Below are positions 40,886-48,312 of a stretch of 64,000 nucleotides of DNA, piece after piece. Below the pieces are notes generated by a model. The model was not told the DNA's origin and made no database searches. It saw only the letters and a program-made list of their open reading frames with translations. The stretch lies in assembly GCF_008801715.1 (NCBI RefSeq), contig NZ_VZPG01000004.1:62001-126000 (forward strand), in the 5' to 3' direction. Position 1 is the first letter of the stretch. The number at the start of each line of letters is the position of its first letter. The position numbers were made by a program, and so were the translations under genes. Source of the stretch: Pseudochrobactrum saccharolyticum (lineage in GTDB: Bacteria; Pseudomonadota; Alphaproteobacteria; Rhizobiales; Rhizobiaceae).

Positions 40886-42166
40886 GTGACGGTCATCGGA
40901 AATATCTTTGCTTTTATAGGGCGCATAATTGCAGCGCTGTTACGGCTGATCGCTGTACCTTTCGGCGCTTTGTGGCGCGTTTATCAGAGCCTCAGCGTCT
41001 TGTGGAAAACCCTTATCGCTGTGGCCGTTATCGGTTGGGCGGGCCTGTATGGTTATTTCGTAGTGCAGACACAGGTCTGGACGAATTTTGATCCGGATTA
41101 TCCGGCAAAATATGCCTATCAAAGTGCTGTCACACCCGGTGAAATTGTCGAGCCGTCAAAAGCGCTTACATCACCGGCAGCCCCATCACCATCATCGGCA
41201 GAAAGCACATCGCCTGCCGACCCGACGGCACTGCCTGCGGAAAATGCCACGGGGAATAATGATAGCACGACCAATAATGCAGCGCCTTCGACTGAGCCAG
41301 TAGCACCGCAGCCTGCGCCGCAAATGGCCTTATCGCAGCCGGCAGGGGCGCGGGTTTGTGCACCATCGGCTCTGGCTGAAGTGACCGCTGAACTGACCGA
41401 TTTCAATGTGAACCAGAATGCATGGGTCTCTTCCATGCTGTTCTATAAAACAGGTTTCTTCGGGTTGGACTGGGACCGGACACCGTTTCTGGATAATAAA
41501 GCCTCGTTCCAGCGCGGTGTGCATTCGGCTGTACGCCGCACAACGATTGAATTGGTGGATTCTCTCGGCCGTCTGCGCGGTACTTCGCAGATTGATAATG
41601 ATCTGCAAAAGGCGCGCGGAAACATGCAGTTCCGTGAGGATACATGGTATTTCGGTCTAAGCCCGTTTGGCCCGAAAACGCCGACACCGAGCTATTATCG
41701 TTCCGCCATTAAAGAGCTGCGTGCCTTCAATGCGCGTCTTGAAAAATGCGAGGCAACTTTCGATGCCCGTGCGGACAATCTGATCCAGTATGTGGATCGT
41801 ATTGCCAGCGATCTCGGCTCGACATCTGCTATTCTGAAAGACCGTTCTGATAATTATCATGCAGGCTGGTTTGACACACGGGCCGACGACCGGTTCTGGT
41901 TCGCCTATGGTCAGCTCTACGCCTATTACGGTCTGATCCGCGCAACGCATTCCGACTTTAAGGCCGTTTTGGCTGAGAAACATCTCGATGGTTTGTGGGA
42001 TACAATGGAGCAGCAATTGCGCTCGGCACTGGATATGCAGCCAACCATCGTTTCCAATGGTCGTCAGGATGCATGGTTCACGCCGTCCCATCTGACGACA
42101 ATGGGTTTCCACATTCTGCGCGTACGCTCCAATCTGGTGGATATCCGTCAGGTTCTCGAACGCTGA
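40886..42166 (+). CDS. DUF2333 family membrane protein
   Basis: A 426-residue protein with an N-terminal membrane segment (about residues 41-60, TLIAVAVIGWAGLYGYFVV), then a linker of about 70 residues rich in Ser, Pro, Thr and Ala, and a globular periplasmic domain from about residue 155. The domain contains NQNAWVSSMLFYKTGFFGLDW and later AFNARLEKCEATFDARADNL, each given as a landmark. This matches DUF2333, whose function is not known. It stands alone and ends at a strong terminator. I infer an envelope role from topology only. Confidence 0.75.
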   Translation: MTVIGNIFAFIGRIIAALLRLIAVPFGALWRVYQSLSVLWKTLIAVAVIGWAGLYGYFVVQTQVWTNFDPDYPAKYAYQSAVTPGEIVEPSKALTSPAAPSPSSAESTSPADPTALPAENATGNNDSTTNNAAPSTEPVAPQPAPQMALSQPAGARVCAPSALAEVTAELTDFNVNQNAWVSSMLFYKTGFFGLDWDRTPFLDNKASFQRGVHSAVRRTTIELVDSLGRLRGTSQIDNDLQKARGNMQFREDTWYFGLSPFGPKTPTPSYYRSAIKELRAFNARLEKCEATFDARADNLIQYVDRIASDLGSTSAILKDRSDNYHAGWFDTRADDRFWFAYGQLYAYYGLIRATHSDFKAVLAEKHLDGLWDTMEQQLRSALDMQPTIVSNGRQDAWFTPSHLTTMGFHILRVRSNLVDIRQVLER

Positions 42167-42193
42167 TTATCAGAGCAGATATGTTTTAAATCA

Positions 42194-42228
42194 CTCTGCC
42201 GCGTGTTAAAGCGCGGCAGAGTTTTTTT
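42194..42228 (+). terminator. Terminator of the DUF2333 gene
   Basis: CTCTGCCGCG/CGCGGCAGAG forms a 10-bp stem with an eight-base loop and is followed by seven T. Confidence 0.93.
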
Positions 42229-42243
42229 ACGTGAGATAGAATT

Positions 42244-43215
42244 ATGGAATTACCGGCGGCATTGAGACAGGCTGTGGATGCGCAGTTGCAGGGTGTGGCG
42301 CTGGCGGATCTGCAGCGGGCTTCCGGCATCCTCAGCCGTCGTTACCGTGCCGAGACGCGCGATGGCAAATGGCATCTATCCGACGAACTGGCCGCACATG
42401 CCTATCTGGCTGCGCGTTTGCCTGCTACTTTTGCCGCTGTGACCTCTGCTTTGCAACATGCGGCTGATATCATCCCAGACTTTGCCCCGCGCAGTCATCT
42501 GGATATTGGTGCAGGACCCGGAACAGCATTATGGGCGGCATCTGCCGTCTGGACGGAGATTGAAACATCGCTTCTTCTGGAAGGCAGTAATGCAATCCGT
42601 GCTGTAGGCGAGAAGCTTTCTGCTCATGCGCCGGTGGCCGATGTGCAATGGCGTGCCGCCGATGTGACAACGGGGCTGAAAGATGCCAAAGCTGCAGAAC
42701 TTGTGACACTGGCCTATGTGCTGGATGAACTGAATGAACCTGCACGGCAACAGCTGATTGCGCAATTATGGAACCTGACGGAAGGTATGTTTGTGATTGT
42801 GGAGCCGGGAACACCGGCCGGTTGGCAGCGCATTCTCGATGCCAGAGCACAGTTGCAGGTTCTGGGCGCGCATATCGCAGCGCCTTGCACCCATAGTCAG
42901 GCTTGCGCTGTGCAGACACCGGACTGGTGTCATTTCTCCCGTCGCGTGGCACGTTCCAAAATCCACCGTCTGACCAAAGAGGCAGATGTGCCTTGGGAGG
43001 ATGAAAAGTTTAGTTATCTGGCTGTCAGCCGTCAGCCGGTATCCCTTTCAGGTCAGCGGGTGCTGATGCAGCCGAAAACCGGTGGCGGGAAAGTTATTGC
43101 TAAACTATGCAGCACTGACGGACAGGTTGCAGAACATCTGATTACCAAGCGAGATAAAGACCTGTTCGGACAGGCGCGACGCGCTGACTGGGGTGATCTG
43201 ATCGGTGCGGAATAA
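42244..43215 (+). CDS. Rsm22-family methyltransferase-like protein
   Basis: A 323-residue member of the Rsm22/METTL17 family, which binds the small ribosomal subunit during assembly. The SAM-binding motif is LDIGAGPGTALWA, with LVTLAYVLDEL downstream. Four cysteines (PCTHSQAC, PDWCHF, AKLCSTDG) fit the iron-sulfur cluster reported for mitochondrial and yeast relatives. FSYLAVSR and the C-terminal GGGKVIAKLC strand are family features. The start lies 15 bases after the upstream terminator. It is monocistronic. Methyl transfer itself is not proved for this family. Confidence 0.82.
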   Translation: MELPAALRQAVDAQLQGVALADLQRASGILSRRYRAETRDGKWHLSDELAAHAYLAARLPATFAAVTSALQHAADIIPDFAPRSHLDIGAGPGTALWAASAVWTEIETSLLLEGSNAIRAVGEKLSAHAPVADVQWRAADVTTGLKDAKAAELVTLAYVLDELNEPARQQLIAQLWNLTEGMFVIVEPGTPAGWQRILDARAQLQVLGAHIAAPCTHSQACAVQTPDWCHFSRRVARSKIHRLTKEADVPWEDEKFSYLAVSRQPVSLSGQRVLMQPKTGGGKVIAKLCSTDGQVAEHLITKRDKDLFGQARRADWGDLIGAE

Positions 43216-43228
43216 GATTTGAGATGCT

Positions 43229-43260
43229 AAAAAAAAGCCCGCTTTTCAGCGGGCTTTTTA
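43229..43260. terminator. Bidirectional terminator between the Rsm22 gene and ompW
   Basis: AAAAAGCCCGCT/AGCGGGCTTTTT forms a 12-bp stem with a four-base loop and T runs in both directions. Confidence 0.93.
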
Positions 43261-43270
43261 ATTGCTCATA

Positions 43271-43969
43271 TCAGAAGCGGTAAGTGATACCGGTACCGAT
43301 CAGCCATGGGTCAAGTTTGGCTTTACCGCTCATCTGAGCGCCGCCAACGGTTACATCAAAATCAGGACGCAGATAGAGTTTCTTCACATCGAAGTTGAAG
43401 CCCCAATGATCGTCGATCATATAGTCGAAACCAACCTGTAATGCGCCGCCGAAAGTGTTTTTAACTTTCAGATAATCAGCATCATGAGATTTCTGGTTGT
43501 AGAAGATGCTGTAATTCACACCGGCACCGACATAAGGTTTGAATGCGCCGAAATCAGTGAAGTGGTATTGCAGGGTCAGAGTTGGTGGCAACAGCCAGAC
43601 TTTACCGACATCCAGACCATCGATTGCGCCTTTACCGTCAACATTGGCATAGGTCGTACCGAGGATCAGTTCAGCTGCAATATTATTGGTGAAGTAGTAG
43701 GAAATATCGAGTTCAGGCACCACTGTGTTGGAGTATTTCAGGCCGGAACCCGGAACTTCATTCACATGGCCTTTGTTTTCTGTGATGACGCCAAGCGCAC
43801 GTACACGAACCTGCCACGGGCTGAGCGCCACGGCAAGCGGTTCCGATACCTGCGGTTCAACCGGTGCGATAACCGCATCTGCGGCCAGTGCAGGCTGCAT
43901 AGCGATAGCGGTGAGAGCAGTTGCAGCAAGAAGAGCACATGTATGACGATTTGCCGGGAGGATAGCCAT
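43271..43969 (-). CDS. ompW: OmpW-family outer membrane protein
   Basis: A 232-residue outer-membrane beta-barrel protein. The signal peptide ends near PALAADA. Alternating strands include WQVRVRALGVITENKG, PELDISYYFTNNIAAELILG and LTLQYHFTDFGAFKPYVGAGVNYS, each named by its start, and the last residue is the C-terminal Phe (GITYRF) needed for barrel assembly. OmpW barrels have eight strands and form a small hydrophobic channel. I start at 43969, with AAGGA eight bases upstream; the frame is open for another 45 codons but has no signal peptide there. Confidence 0.9.
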   Translation of the reverse strand: MAILPANRHTCALLAATALTAIAMQPALAADAVIAPVEPQVSEPLAVALSPWQVRVRALGVITENKGHVNEVPGSGLKYSNTVVPELDISYYFTNNIAAELILGTTYANVDGKGAIDGLDVGKVWLLPPTLTLQYHFTDFGAFKPYVGAGVNYSIFYNQKSHDADYLKVKNTFGGALQVGFDYMIDDHWGFNFDVKKLYLRPDFDVTVGGAQMSGKAKLDPWLIGTGITYRF

Positions 43970-44117
43970 GTCTGTTTTCCTTAAAGTCTGAGAATGAAGG
44001 CAAACTGACAGCGGGCAGGCGGCTTTCCATTGATTGAAATCAATTGCAGATAATAAAACACCGCATAGCGGGATGTTCGCTATGCGGTGTGATAAAACTG
44101 TCACTTAATATGTGAGC

Positions 44118-45098
44118 TTAGCTGAAACGGGCACGGTCATGCGGTGCATCATAATCAAGCTGCGGGCCGAGGGGGACAACACCGGTCGGATTGATTGTTT
44201 TATGGCTCATATAATAATGGTTTTTGATATGTGTGAAATTCACAGTACCGGCAACACCCGGCACCTGATAAAGCTCACGTACATAGTTTGAGATATTCGG
44301 ATAGTCGGCAATCCGTGCTTTGTTACATTTGAAGTGACCGACATAGACCGGATCAAAACGGATCAGTGTGGTGAACAGACGCCAGTCCGCTTCAGTCAGA
44401 CGGGAGCTGGTGAGATAGCGTTGTTTGCCGAGAATGGTCTCAATCTTGTCCAAAGCATCAAACACATTGCTATAGGCTTCTTCATAGGCCTCCTGAGAGG
44501 TGGCAAAGCCTGCTCGGTAAACGCCGTTATTGATATTCGGATAGACGAACTCATTCATTGCATCAATTTCTGCGCGGAGATCTTCCGGATAGAAATCAAG
44601 CGACGCGTCACCGAATTCATTGAAAGCAGTGTTGAGCATACGGATAATTTCAGCGGATTCATTGGAGACAATGGTCTGCTGCTGTTTGTCCCAGAGAACC
44701 GGAACAGTCACGCGGCCGGAATAGTTCGGGTCGGCACGGGTATAGATTTCATAGAGGCGTTTGGCACCATAGAGATGATCCGGCGTTGCGCCGTCTTTGC
44801 CGGTCAGCGTCCAGCCTTCTTCCGCCATCAGATAATCAACAACTGAGACGCTGATGACATTTTCCAGTTTCTTCAGCGCGCGGAAAATCAGTGTGCGATG
44901 CGCCCACGGACAGGCCAGCGATACATAGAGGTGATAGCGTCCGGCTTCAGCTTTGAAACCACCGGTGCCGCTGGGGCCTGCGCTGCCATCTGCTGTGATC
45001 CAGTTGCGGAATTGCGAAGCGGAGCGGACAAAGCGGCCGTCTGTGGCTTTCGTATCATACCATTGGTCGTGCCATTTGCCGTCAACTAAGAGACCCAT
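44118..45098 (-). CDS. yqjG: Glutathionyl-hydroquinone reductase (Xi-class GST, YqjG-like)
   Basis: A 326-residue Xi-class glutathione transferase. These enzymes reduce glutathionyl-hydroquinones with glutathione through a redox-active cysteine. The catalytic motif is ACPWAHR (C63). The family's FRALKKLENVISVSVV and GRVTVPVLWDKQ segments (thioredoxin-like domain) are followed by an all-helical C-terminal domain with RLFTTLIRFDPVYVGHFKCN, described by its start. Length is normal. It stands alone on the minus strand. The 396-base gap up to the next gene holds its promoter and shows no other gene. Confidence 0.92.
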   Translation of the reverse strand: MGLLVDGKWHDQWYDTKATDGRFVRSASQFRNWITADGSAGPSGTGGFKAEAGRYHLYVSLACPWAHRTLIFRALKKLENVISVSVVDYLMAEEGWTLTGKDGATPDHLYGAKRLYEIYTRADPNYSGRVTVPVLWDKQQQTIVSNESAEIIRMLNTAFNEFGDASLDFYPEDLRAEIDAMNEFVYPNINNGVYRAGFATSQEAYEEAYSNVFDALDKIETILGKQRYLTSSRLTEADWRLFTTLIRFDPVYVGHFKCNKARIADYPNISNYVRELYQVPGVAGTVNFTHIKNHYYMSHKTINPTGVVPLGPQLDYDAPHDRARFS

Positions 45099-45494
45099 AA
45101 GAATATTCCTTATATTGGCCGCGTTAATCCGGATAACTCAACGGCAGCGGCAGAGAATTCTGATCCTTAATGTAATACATAATGCGGGAAAGTCTCGCCT
45201 GATCTGGCTGTTTTTACGAAACACGCTGTCCTGAAAACAGGACGATGTTTTGTTTGGACTGTTTTCCGGCACGGCTCTTTACGATCAAAAAAAATGATGT
45301 TAAGCAAACACACCGCACCAGTTTGCGGCTATTCACCTTTCAGGAGAACGGAATTGACAGGTCTGCAGTTCATCCGACGATGAAATTGTAAACGGTGCGC
45401 GGCACCGGTGGATACCTGTTTGCGTTTTTATGCCCCATAGCGGCGACAAATCACGCGATAATTCTGAACTAAATCTCTGAAATAGTGATGTGCC
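45099..45494. other. Divergent intergenic region, no gene seen
   Basis: The region holds promoters for the GST and the GNAT gene. A GAATATTC palindrome lies directly upstream of the GST start (45109-45116). No RNA gene, strong hairpin or supported frame is seen. Confidence 0.4.
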
Positions 45495-46019
45495 ATGTTG
45501 CAGTCTGAACTGACTTACACGCAGGAAACCTGCGCCCACGATGCGGAAATCGAAGAAATCAATGCGCTTGCTTTTGGTCCGGGCAGATTTGTCCGCGCAG
45601 CTGCGCGTATCCGCGAGGGCGGGGCGCATGACCGCGATTTGTCTTTTGTGGCTCTTCATGGCGGAAGGCTGATCGGCTCCATCAGAATGACACCGATTGC
45701 TATCGGCACCACACCTGCGTTGCTGCTGGGGCCGCTGGTCGTGCGGGATGGCTGGAAAAGCCGCGGCATTGGCCGGATATTGATGAACCAGTCGATGGAA
45801 GCCTCAGCAAAAGCAGGGCACAGGCTGAGCCTGCTTGTCGGCGATGCGCCTTATTATAATGCTTTCGGCTTTGTGAAAGTGGATGCCAATAAGGTGATTA
45901 TGCCGGCACCGGTTAATCCGGAGCGGCTGCTTGCCTGTATTCTGCCGGGAGCTGAAACTCTGTCAGGCCCTGCGCTCAATGAGCTGGCGGGGCAGGTTAA
46001 GCATCTCAACCAGCTTTGA
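45495..46019 (+). CDS. GNAT-family N-acetyltransferase (YhbS-like)
   Basis: A 174-residue acetyltransferase. The acetyl-CoA binding motif is seen in VVRDGWKSRGIGRILM (residues about 82-97), after the beta strands GSIRMTPIAIG and LLGPLVV. DAPYYNAFGFVKV is the motif-B region of the YhbS group. The substrate, protein or small molecule, is unknown. It stands alone and ends at a clear terminator. Confidence 0.85.
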   Translation: MLQSELTYTQETCAHDAEIEEINALAFGPGRFVRAAARIREGGAHDRDLSFVALHGGRLIGSIRMTPIAIGTTPALLLGPLVVRDGWKSRGIGRILMNQSMEASAKAGHRLSLLVGDAPYYNAFGFVKVDANKVIMPAPVNPERLLACILPGAETLSGPALNELAGQVKHLNQL

Positions 46020-46025
46020 TGTAAA

Positions 46026-46053
46026 AAGCGGTTTCAGTGATCTGAAACCGCTT
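46026..46053 (+). terminator. Terminator of the GNAT gene
   Basis: A 12-bp perfect stem (AAGCGGTTTCAG/CTGAAACCGCTT) with a four-base loop lies seven bases after the stop. The T tract is short. Confidence 0.8.
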
Positions 46054-46154
46054 CATTTCCTTATTTGCCGCGTACCTTTTCCGATCGAAGCAGGACGAGA
46101 AATCAGTCCAGTGAACTGATTTCCCTGCGTAGGCGCTTCAGACTTTTCGGGATA

Positions 46155-46225
46155 CGCTCTGGATTCTTGAGCGGTCGCATTATCACTGCCGTCAAGTTGA
46201 TTCAACTTGACTGTGAAATGCTCTA
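46155..46225 (+). repeat. Mosaic palindromic repeat, copy R2
   Basis: CGCTCTGGATTCTTGAG, GTCGCATTATCACTG, CGTCAAGTTGATTCAACTTG and GTGAAATGCTCTA match R1 in order and spacing. The AAGTTGATTCAACTT centre is palindromic. Its last three bases are the stop codon of the minus-strand gene at 46223, so the insertion abuts the coding region exactly. Confidence 0.75.
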
Positions 46226-48310
46226 TCGCCCTTCACGATACCATGTGCCGCCGAGAATAAGCAGCAGTGCGGCTAAAGCCAGCAGGCTGGTGAAAAGCGG
46301 AATGCGATGTACCGCTACCAGACTTGTATCCTGAGTAGGCCGCAGCCCCAGAAGAGTGGCAGGGCTTTGTTTTTGCGACGGGTTCATCAGCGAAACATCG
46401 GGCACGGAGATTGCAGCCTGTTCAGTTATTTTTTTCAGACGCAGAACATTGCCGCCGCTGGCCTGCGCCACAGGCAGCAATTTTTGTGTTGTGGAAATAC
46501 TGTCGCGCAGTTCCGGCGTGTCCACATTGCCGACATGGGCAAGCACGGAATAATCACCGTTCTCAATCTTATACAGTCCCTGTTCATCGGCCGGTAATTG
46601 CGCTGTGAACTGTCCGGCAACGGATTGCGTCAGCGGCACTTCAATGATTTTGCCGGATGGCGTGGTAACTTTGGCCGGAGCGGCCTTGTCGCTCATAGTC
46701 TGGCGGGTAATCTCCAGACGATCCGCAGTGCCTTTGGCCGTCAGCGCTTCTTCTTCCAGTTCCGGTTCCTGCATCAGCCAGTGTGCCATACGGCGATAGA
46801 GCGATGCATATGGCCCGCCGCCTTCAAAATCACGCGCCCAGAGCCAGCCCTGATCGGACAGCAACATGCCGACACGGCCTTTACCCTGATGGCCGAGCAC
46901 CATCAGCGGCTTGTTGTCAGGCCCCTGCATGACGGTTTCGCCCTGCGGTGTGGCAATATCAATCGAGCGGAACCAGCGTCCCCATTGCGGCGGTTCCTGT
47001 TCACTGCCTTCCAGCCCGCGTGTGACAGGATGGCGCTTTCCGGCTTCAGTCAGACGCGGATAGAAGCCTTTTTCCGTGACATCACCGGTTGGCAATGCAG
47101 GCAAAACGCTGAGCAGCGGCGTGCGTGCAATCGACATACTGTCTGCATATTCAGGGCCTGCGGCGATCAGCAGGGCGCCGCCATTTTGCACATATTGGGC
47201 GATATAATCATAATAGAGCAGCGGCAGCACATTCCGGTGCTGATAGCGGTCGAAAATAATCAGATCGAAATCTTCTACCTTATCGACGAATAATTCGCGC
47301 GTCGGAAAGACAATCAGCGATAATTCATTGATCGGCGTGTCATCCTGCTTTTCCGGCGGACGCAGAATGGTGAAATGCACGAGATCGACAGAGGTGTCGG
47401 ATTTCAGCAGGTTGCGCCATGTGCGCTCGCCATTATTCGGTTCACCGGATACCAGCAGCACACGCAGATTTTCGCGGATGGCATCGATCAGCGCCACCGC
47501 CTGATTATTGGCCGTGGTGACTTCACTGTTCAGCGGTTCTGTGGCGATTTCCACAATATTGCGACCGGCATGGGGCAGAGTGATCTCGGTTTTGACATCC
47601 TGACCAATGGCCGCCGGAACTGTGGCGACCAGTTCGCCATTGATACGGATGGTGACGCTGGACTGTGATGCATCCACCGGAATTTTACCGGCATCATCCA
47701 CACGGAAAACCAGTTCCTGCGGCTTGCCGCTGAGGCCGAAGCGCGGCACGCGGATGAAGCGGATACTGCGGTCGAATTCATCACCGGTACCGGTAATCAG
47801 CGCATGAAGGGGGGCCTTAAAATTCAGCTCGTCTGCTTTGGCAGGCACATCATGAACCTGACCATCAGTAATCATAACCGCACCGCCGATGCGTGACGGC
47901 GGCACATCGCGCAGGCCTTCATTCAGGGCTGTAAATAAGCGTGTATTGTCACGGTTTTCAGTACCGGAACCGGCTTCGATAATCCGTGTTTCAATATCGG
48001 ATTGTGCGCCGAGCTTTTGTTTTAGCGCTTCAAGCGCGGCATCCGTATCCTGTGTACGACTGCCCTGAGACTGGCTGGCGCTGCGGTCAACCACAATGCC
48101 GACAATGGTTTTGAGCTGCTCGCGCTGCTCACGTGTGATCTCCGGATTAAACAAGGCCAGTGCAAGCGCTGCAAAACCGCCAAAACGCAACCAGCTGCCG
48201 CGTTTGCGTAAGAACAAGCCAGCCAGAGTAATGAGAGCCAGCGGAGCCAGACAAAGTCCGAGCCAGAGCGGTGAGAGCAGGGGGGAGAAATGCAGGGAAA
48301 ACAGGCTCAT
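46223..48310 (-). CDS. Membrane protein with vWA-like domain (operon with MoxR)
   Basis: A 695-residue membrane protein. Two N-terminal helices (residues about 12-55) are followed by a vWA-like domain whose metal site would be VDRSASQS, and later by a glutamine-amidotransferase-like fold (LIIFDRYQHRNVLPLLYYDY region). A single helix (LLALAALLLILGGTWY) lies at the C-terminus. It is the last of four genes that follow moxR. Such MoxR/DUF58/vWA clusters are thought to assist assembly or surveillance of envelope complexes, but this product's task is not known. Its stop codon lies inside repeat R2. Confidence 0.8.
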   Translation of the reverse strand: MSLFSLHFSPLLSPLWLGLCLAPLALITLAGLFLRKRGSWLRFGGFAALALALFNPEITREQREQLKTIVGIVVDRSASQSQGSRTQDTDAALEALKQKLGAQSDIETRIIEAGSGTENRDNTRLFTALNEGLRDVPPSRIGGAVMITDGQVHDVPAKADELNFKAPLHALITGTGDEFDRSIRFIRVPRFGLSGKPQELVFRVDDAGKIPVDASQSSVTIRINGELVATVPAAIGQDVKTEITLPHAGRNIVEIATEPLNSEVTTANNQAVALIDAIRENLRVLLVSGEPNNGERTWRNLLKSDTSVDLVHFTILRPPEKQDDTPINELSLIVFPTRELFVDKVEDFDLIIFDRYQHRNVLPLLYYDYIAQYVQNGGALLIAAGPEYADSMSIARTPLLSVLPALPTGDVTEKGFYPRLTEAGKRHPVTRGLEGSEQEPPQWGRWFRSIDIATPQGETVMQGPDNKPLMVLGHQGKGRVGMLLSDQGWLWARDFEGGGPYASLYRRMAHWLMQEPELEEEALTAKGTADRLEITRQTMSDKAAPAKVTTPSGKIIEVPLTQSVAGQFTAQLPADEQGLYKIENGDYSVLAHVGNVDTPELRDSISTTQKLLPVAQASGGNVLRLKKITEQAAISVPDVSLMNPSQKQSPATLLGLRPTQDTSLVAVHRIPLFTSLLALAALLLILGGTWYREGR

Positions 48311-48312
48311 TA

